Assembly: GCA_035294465.1 (NCBI GenBank)
Contig: DATGKW010000099.1
Span: forward strand, 1 to 9,999
Length of the DNA: 9,999 bases
Reading direction: 5' to 3'
Origin: Paraktedonobacter sp035294465
GTDB lineage: Bacteria; Chloroflexota; Ktedonobacteria; Ktedonobacterales; Ktedonobacteraceae
Part shown: positions 5,245 to 9,999 of the stretch, in pieces
Position numbering within the stretch: position 1 is the first letter of the stretch
Layout: each line of letters starts with the position of its first letter
Translations under genes and position numbers: made by a program
Notes under the pieces: generated by a model
What the model was told of the DNA's origin: nothing
The model's database searches: none
What the model saw: the letters and a program-made list of their open reading frames with translations, nothing else

Positions 5245-7140
5245 ATGAGTGATAGCGTTATAACCCAGACAAAGAAAACATCGGGGAAGCAGCTTATCTT
5301 TCCACAATTTGCTTCTACGCGCCCGGTGACTTCGTGTATGCCACTCATTGCCTGTTTCCTCCTGGCTGTGATAGTGCGGGTGTGGCTCATTGTTCACACC
5401 AATGGTGTGCTGGATGGCGATGAGGCGACAGTCGGCATTCAGGCTGAACATATTTTACGCGGCCAGTTCCCGGTCTACTACTATGGTCAAGCTTATCTGG
5501 GCAGTTTCCAGGCATACGTCGTCGCTTTCATCTTTCTTTTTACCGGACCCGCAGTCTGGGCAATGCGCATCGAACCTATTTTGATATCCCTCTTGATCGT
5601 TTACCTTACCTGGCGCTTCTCCCTCGCGCTGGCCGAAGCCACTCAGCTATCTCTTCGCGCCCGCACATGGTTCGCCACCGTTGCTACGCTTGTTGCTGCG
5701 TTCGCGCCGCTCTACGACGTTGTGGAGGAGATGCGCGTAACCGGTGGGTATATCGAGGCATTTGCTCTCATGCTCTGGCTTTTGTGGTGTGCCTTTCGCC
5801 TGACGCGGCGCTGGAATCAGCAGCCCTCGCGCCGCGAGCTTACCTGGCGCTGGATCGGCCTGGGGTTTCTCGTTGGCCTGGGTTTCTGGATAGATCCTAT
5901 GGTTGTTTATGCCTGTGCGGCTATTGCTCTATGGATCGGCGGGTATTTTGTTCTTGAGTGGATAAAACGCGGCAAGCAGACCGGGGTGAGTACGCGCAAG
6001 GCGCTCGGCACCGAGATGCTTTTCTGCTTATTTGCGCTCCCTGCTGCTATTGTCGGCTTTACGCCGGGTCTGATCTGGGGCGCGCAAAATAACTGGGCCA
6101 ATATTGCTTATATCTTTCATAACGGCACGCCGGTTCCAGGCAATCGCCTGCACACTATTCTAAAAATCGGCAAGGTTTACCTGACGTGTCTCGCGCCGCG
6201 CGCTATAGGAGGGGCTCTGCCAACTCAGCCCGATGTGACTCCGGCGAACCCTCATATTCTAACATTCGCTCTGGTGATCGTCGGATGTAGCCTCGTTCTC
6301 TGCGCTAGCGGAATCGGGCTTTCTTTTTTTCTACAGCATCAATTACTTACACGCATCCGGCAGTTAACCTTCCTGCCGATGATCTTCTTTATCTGCACCT
6401 CAGCCATTTTCTGCGTTTCCTCTATCTCTATTGGCGCGATTTACTCTGGCTGCGGGCCGGTGGATTATGTAGGGCGCTACGTTGTAGCCCTGGTGGTTTG
6501 CCTGCCGTTTTTCGTAGCTGCTGCGTGCGTTGTACCTTTCATGATCTCTCAGGGGCAACGGGGACAGCTTCCAGTCCAGGATCGCGCAGATACGCAGCCA
6601 CCCGCCAGCTTGAGACCACCGCGTTCCTCATGGGAAATCTGGAGTCAGATTGGCCTGCTGATCCTCCTGGTGCTCTATTTTGCCACGCAGGCGGTCGCTT
6701 ATATCCAGGCCGATCCACGCTATACCTTCCAGCCCACCGGCTGCGTGGCGGAAAATCCAACCGATGTTACCCCGCTTATCAGCTATATGGAAAGCGCGGA
6801 TATTCATTATGTCTGGGCCTCTAGCTGGATCGGCAACCGCATCACGTTTCTGACGAACGGTGCGATTATCGCGACCGATTGGCCTGGCCGCCTCCCAGCA
6901 AACGGTCTGCTTGTGCTTCACCAGAAGCAGGCCAGCAGAAAAATGCTGGCCCGGCATAACGACGAGCATCCAGCGTTTTTACAATTGCTGGATGCTAACC
7001 ATGTGATATATAAGGTTGCGCGCTTTTATTCCGAACCGGGCATAGATGTGTTGCTCGTTACTCCCTTGAATCGGACGGTATCGCCGCTTGACCCGGCTTT
7101 CGCCAGCCAGCTCAAAACGATACTTATTGGCTGTCTGTAA
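5245..7140 (+). CDS. Polytopic membrane glycosyltransferase, GT39/GT-C type
   Basis: The 631-residue integral membrane protein has about 11-12 hydrophobic segments (first about 32-51, then 85-127, 141-158, 168-187, 203-240, 256-280, 338-363, 375-400, 411-435 and 467-488) and a soluble C-terminal part from about 489. After the first membrane segment comes LDGDEA (56-61), the acidic motif that GT-C enzymes of the PMT/ArnT/RgtA type carry in their first outer loop. TGGYIEAF (166-173) and GLGFWIDP (211-218) are also typical. Such enzymes move a sugar from a polyprenyl-phosphate donor to an acceptor on the outer membrane face. Donor and acceptor are unknown here. A polar Gln/Pro-rich loop (435-463) precedes the last membrane segment. 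The start at 5245 has only a purine-rich AAGAAAGAAG (5231-5240) as ribosome-binding site. A clear terminator follows, so it is probably monocistronic. Its GT-C-like neighbour at 7368 suggests related envelope work. Confidence 0.85.
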   Translation: MSDSVITQTKKTSGKQLIFPQFASTRPVTSCMPLIACFLLAVIVRVWLIVHTNGVLDGDEATVGIQAEHILRGQFPVYYYGQAYLGSFQAYVVAFIFLFTGPAVWAMRIEPILISLLIVYLTWRFSLALAEATQLSLRARTWFATVATLVAAFAPLYDVVEEMRVTGGYIEAFALMLWLLWCAFRLTRRWNQQPSRRELTWRWIGLGFLVGLGFWIDPMVVYACAAIALWIGGYFVLEWIKRGKQTGVSTRKALGTEMLFCLFALPAAIVGFTPGLIWGAQNNWANIAYIFHNGTPVPGNRLHTILKIGKVYLTCLAPRAIGGALPTQPDVTPANPHILTFALVIVGCSLVLCASGIGLSFFLQHQLLTRIRQLTFLPMIFFICTSAIFCVSSISIGAIYSGCGPVDYVGRYVVALVVCLPFFVAAACVVPFMISQGQRGQLPVQDRADTQPPASLRPPRSSWEIWSQIGLLILLVLYFATQAVAYIQADPRYTFQPTGCVAENPTDVTPLISYMESADIHYVWASSWIGNRITFLTNGAIIATDWPGRLPANGLLVLHQKQASRKMLARHNDEHPAFLQLLDANHVIYKVARFYSEPGIDVLLVTPLNRTVSPLDPAFASQLKTILIGCL

Positions 7141-7143
7141 AAA

Positions 7144-7171
7144 GGCAGAGAGACATCTGCCAGGCTTTTTT
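7144..7171 (+). terminator. Intrinsic terminator after the GT-C glycosyltransferase gene
   Basis: GGCAGA (7144-7149) pairs with TCTGCC (7156-7161) around GAGACA, followed after AGGC by six T (7166-7171). It starts four bases past the stop codon. Five A upstream (7139-7143) and the T-run downstream flank the stem symmetrically. This is the most canonical terminator in the window. Confidence 0.8.
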
Positions 7172-7301
7172 CGTTTAGGATCCTTAAGCATGAGAGGACA
7201 TCATTCATCGCTCACCAGGGCAACGGGAGAATCACGCCTGCCGGTCAGGGATGAGAAGCATCATGACGCATAAGTGACTGATAATTGTTCAGGAGAAGGC
7301 A

Positions 7302-7332
7302 TTGTGTTGCAACGAGATTTGTACTATAGTAC
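7302..7332 (+). promoter_or_regulatory. Candidate promoter with 12-bp palindrome over the -10 box (DUF2298 gene)
   Basis: TTGTGT (7302-7307) and TATAGT (7325-7330) are 17 bases apart, so transcription would start near 7337, about 30 bases before the ATG at 7368. The perfect palindrome GTACTATAGTAC (7321-7332) covers the -10 box and could be an operator for a dimeric regulator. The -35 match is modest (3 of 6). An SD-like AGGAG (7291-7295) with a 17-codon GTG frame (7304-7357) overlaps the same sequence, an alternative reading I consider less likely. Confidence 0.45.
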
Positions 7333-7367
7333 TTTAGGAATCGTAACTTTATGCTAGAGAGCGCCGA

Positions 7368-9971
7368 ATGTTAGAACTTTTGCAAATGTGGGCTATGATG
7401 GAAGCCCTGGGCCTTATTTTCCTCCCGCTCACTGTCAGCGTATTCCATAACCTTCCCGATCGTGGCTGGGCTTTTACCAAGGCAGTCGGCCTGAGTGTGC
7501 TGGCTTTCTGCATCTGGCTGCCGTTGATGTGCTTCCAGTTCTTGCCTTTTAGCCGTTTATTCATCTGCGGCGTTCTGCTGATCCTGGTGGCTCTGAATAT
7601 CCTGGGCTTCTTGCGCATGCGCAAAGCCCTGTGGGAACTGGTGTGCTCTCACTATTTGTACATCCTTGTCACTGAGTTGATCTTCTTCGGTATGGTCCTG
7701 CTGCTGGGCTGGCTGCGCTCCTATGGACCCCAGATCAGCAATTTCGAGATGTTTATGGACGAGGGTTTTCTGGCGGCAATTATGCGCAGCCCGCATTTCC
7801 CGCCAGCCGATATGTGGTATGCCGGCCAGCCAATCAACTACTATTACTATGCTCACTACAACATTGCTCTGCTGGCCAAGCTGCTCGGCCAGTCACCCTC
7901 GGTGGCCTTTAATACAGGCATCTCGATGTTCTTTGGCCTGACGGCGGTCAGCCTCTTTGGTGTTACCGCCAACGTGGTAGCGTGGGCACGCTATCGCCGC
8001 AGGCAGCGCCAGCAGGCCGCCGGAACCGCAAACGCACGCCCGGACCGCGTGCTGCCTTCCATGAACGGCGCTATTCCCTTTGGCGTGCTCTCAATCTTGC
8101 TCGGAGAAGTGCTTGGCAATCTGGCGGCTACTCAGACCTGGTGGCAGAGCCACGGCGATTTGCCCGATTATTACTGGTTTAATGCTTCACGCGTTATTGT
8201 CAATACAATCAATGAGTTTCCCGCCTTTAGCTTTCTGCTCTCGTGCTTCCACGCGCATGTTCTGGCCCTGGCCTTTACCATCGTGGGAGCCGGCCTGGCC
8301 TTCAATCTCTTCCTCGAACACCGGGGTCTGGGACTACAGGCTTTTGGTCGCGGCTGGCGTTTGCCCCTGACGCTCGGCACAACCGCGCTGATGATCGGCA
8401 GCCTGTACGCTATGAACGGCTGGGATTATCCTACCTATCTAGGCCTGGTGCTGGTCTGCCTGGCGCTCCAGCAGTGGATAGCTCACGGGTCACGCTGGAG
8501 TTGGGAGCTAGTGTTGGACGCTTTCACGGCCTGCGCGGCTCTGGGAGCACTTTCGTTCTTCCTGTTCACGCCTTTCTACCTGAACTTTGTTTCGCCTGCG
8601 CAGGGTCTGGGCCTGCTCGGTCCTAATGATCGCACGCCGCTGGTTGACGAAATCTTGATCTACGGCATTTTTGCTTTCATCTTTATTTCTTTCCTGCTCA
8701 CCAACTTTTTCCGCCCACGTACTGCGGCTCGTCTGACGCTGGCCATCTCGCCGGGAGCGTTTCCGGTAGGCGCAGGTGTGCAGGCTTCTCCAGTTTCGTC
8801 AGGCTCACAAGATGCTTCTAGCTCACGTTTACCTGTCTCTCTGGCGGCCGCCCCGCCGGGGCAGGCGCTGGCCAGTCCGGCGAGCGTGGATATCCTGGGC
8901 AAGGCCGGGGCCGCTGAATCCGCAGATGGGACTAACCTGGACATCCAGATAGAAGACCTTGATCCTGCACCTGTACAGCAGCAGGAGGAAGATGCAGAGG
9001 TGTTAAGCACTGCCGGTCTGGGCTGGCGCGATATGCGCGTAATCGGGGGGCTGGCGACGCTGATAGTTGGTTTGCTGATCCTGCTGCTCCTGAAAAATAG
9101 CCTGACCTTTGTGGTAGTGGGCGGACTGGCAGCCATTGCCGCGATCCTGTTGCTCTATCACCTCAAAGAACGTGAACGCTCGTTCATTCTGTTGCTGGGT
9201 GCAACAGCCTGCGCGCTGATCGCGGGCTGCGAGGTAATATTCTTGCGCGATGTTTTCGCCGCGCAGGGCCTGCCGCGCTACAATACTGTCTTTAAGTTTT
9301 ATTTTGAAGCCTGGGCGCTGCTCTCGATTGCTGGAGGAGCGGGCGTTTACTTTGTTCTGGAGAGCCTGCGGCCCTCCCTGCACTCGGTGATTTCCTCGCG
9401 CTCGATGTACATAGCCAGCCGTGTGCTCTGGTCGGCCGCGCTGCTGGTGTTTCTGCTGATGGGCGCGGTCTATCCATTAACGGCGGTGTACCAGCGCTAC
9501 AATGGGTTTACCCAGCAGGATCTGAGCTTGAATGGCCTGGACTACCTGAGCACCACCGACCCTGCTGACTACGCGGCCATCAACTGGATTAACAGCAACA
9601 TCACGGGCAATCCGGTAATTGTCGAGGCATTTGGCGCCGATTATAGCAACTACGGGCGGATTTCTGCTTTTACCGGCCTGCCTACAATTATGGGCTGGGC
9701 AGGCCACGAGGTGCAGTGGCGCGTCAATTGGATGGCAAAGAGCAGCCTCAACTCGGCTGATTTCCTGCGCAGGTCGGGCGATATCAGCCAGATCTATACA
9801 AACACATCACCCCAGGTGGTCCTGGCCCTGATGGCGCGCTACCATGCGCAGTATCTGTATGTAGGGCCTCTGGAGGAGGCTACGTATGTTGGAGTCAACC
9901 TCCAGCGTTTCCGTAGCTTTATGAAGATCGTTTACCAAAAAGATGGTGTGACCATCTACCAGGTTCCTTGA
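7368..9971 (+). CDS. DUF2298 (Chlor_Arch_YYY) multi-pass membrane protein, putative GT-C enzyme
   Basis: The 867-residue polytopic protein belongs to DUF2298, named for a conserved run of tyrosines found in Chloroflexota and archaea and placed in the GT-C glycosyltransferase clan. Its function is not established. Visible family features are FMDEGF (129-134), FPPADMWYAGQPINYYYYAHY (144-164, tyrosines 158-161), INEFPAFSFLL (281-291), NGWDYPTY (350-357), RTPLVDEILIYG (422-433), RDVF (627-630), NTVFKFY (639-645) and LPTIMGWAGHEVQWR (771-785). Residues 451-548 form a polar Ser/Ala/Pro linker between membrane segments, and the segment after about 705 is mainly soluble. Where relatives usually read GDLHxH, this protein has SCFHAH (292-297), losing the Asp. 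The start has a weak ribosome-binding site (AGAGAG around 7355-7360), and a 7-codon frame at 7351-7374 overlaps it. The gene ends in TGA at 9969-9971, and the remaining 28 bases hold nothing recognisable. Confidence 0.93.
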   Translation: MLELLQMWAMMEALGLIFLPLTVSVFHNLPDRGWAFTKAVGLSVLAFCIWLPLMCFQFLPFSRLFICGVLLILVALNILGFLRMRKALWELVCSHYLYILVTELIFFGMVLLLGWLRSYGPQISNFEMFMDEGFLAAIMRSPHFPPADMWYAGQPINYYYYAHYNIALLAKLLGQSPSVAFNTGISMFFGLTAVSLFGVTANVVAWARYRRRQRQQAAGTANARPDRVLPSMNGAIPFGVLSILLGEVLGNLAATQTWWQSHGDLPDYYWFNASRVIVNTINEFPAFSFLLSCFHAHVLALAFTIVGAGLAFNLFLEHRGLGLQAFGRGWRLPLTLGTTALMIGSLYAMNGWDYPTYLGLVLVCLALQQWIAHGSRWSWELVLDAFTACAALGALSFFLFTPFYLNFVSPAQGLGLLGPNDRTPLVDEILIYGIFAFIFISFLLTNFFRPRTAARLTLAISPGAFPVGAGVQASPVSSGSQDASSSRLPVSLAAAPPGQALASPASVDILGKAGAAESADGTNLDIQIEDLDPAPVQQQEEDAEVLSTAGLGWRDMRVIGGLATLIVGLLILLLLKNSLTFVVVGGLAAIAAILLLYHLKERERSFILLLGATACALIAGCEVIFLRDVFAAQGLPRYNTVFKFYFEAWALLSIAGGAGVYFVLESLRPSLHSVISSRSMYIASRVLWSAALLVFLLMGAVYPLTAVYQRYNGFTQQDLSLNGLDYLSTTDPADYAAINWINSNITGNPVIVEAFGADYSNYGRISAFTGLPTIMGWAGHEVQWRVNWMAKSSLNSADFLRRSGDISQIYTNTSPQVVLALMARYHAQYLYVGPLEEATYVGVNLQRFRSFMKIVYQKDGVTIYQVP

Positions 9972-9999
9972 ATCTGATGGTGCAATTGGCAAGCATAGG

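Noticed and set aside
7190..7273. 27-codon frame between the terminator and the DUF2298 promoter
   Set aside because: No convincing SD or promoter, and no recognisable sequence.
1..9999. tRNA, rRNA, CRISPR array, insertion sequence, phage or toxin-antitoxin gene
   Set aside because: No cloverleaf, repeated spacer pattern, transposase motif or matching protein was seen on either strand by eye. The inverted repeats found do not flank a transposase.

Overview
The window looks like chromosomal DNA of a Chloroflexota bacterium, most probably from the class Ktedonobacteria. The main reason is the last gene, a large DUF2298 (Chlor_Arch_YYY) membrane protein of a family confined mostly to Chloroflexota and archaea. 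Moderately high GC, ordinary Shine-Dalgarno starts, SigA-like promoters and long single-gene spacing fit this. The class is inferred, because no rRNA or other marker gene is present.

Six well-supported genes all lie on the + strand: (1) 32-979, an LLM-class flavin/F420-dependent oxidoreductase; (2) 1499-2884, the ribosome-splitting GTPase HflX; (3) 3029-3991, an inosine-uridine type nucleoside hydrolase; (4) 4263-4961, a lipoprotein L,D-transpeptidase (YkuD domain); (5) 5245-7140, a polytopic GT-C/GT39-like glycosyltransferase; (6) 7368-9971, the DUF2298 protein. Gaps of 144-519 bases separate them. Several gaps hold promoter- or terminator-like sequences, so most genes are probably separate transcription units. 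Genes 4 to 6 form a loose cell-envelope group (peptidoglycan cross-linking or anchoring, then two GT-C type membrane proteins). Genes 1 to 3 are unrelated housekeeping or stress functions.

The intergenic regions hold the least ordinary material. Upstream of hflX is a 519-base leader with a possible promoter and a short Arg-rich upstream reading frame. Between hflX and the nucleoside hydrolase lies a perfect 15-bp inverted repeat whose loop holds a tandem 9-mer. The L,D-transpeptidase has a near-consensus promoter (TTGATT-17-TATAAT) followed by a leader of about 220 bases. That leader has mutually exclusive hairpins, a 41-residue reading frame with a good ribosome-binding site, and a helix that could cover the gene's own ribosome-binding site. 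Just after that gene is a perfect 22-bp inverted repeat with a 9-base loop, flanked by a second helix, and 6 loop bases could pair with a downstream segment as a pseudoknot. A clean intrinsic terminator follows gene 5, and a 12-bp palindrome overlaps the probable -10 box of gene 6. No tRNA, rRNA, CRISPR array, insertion sequence or phage gene was seen.
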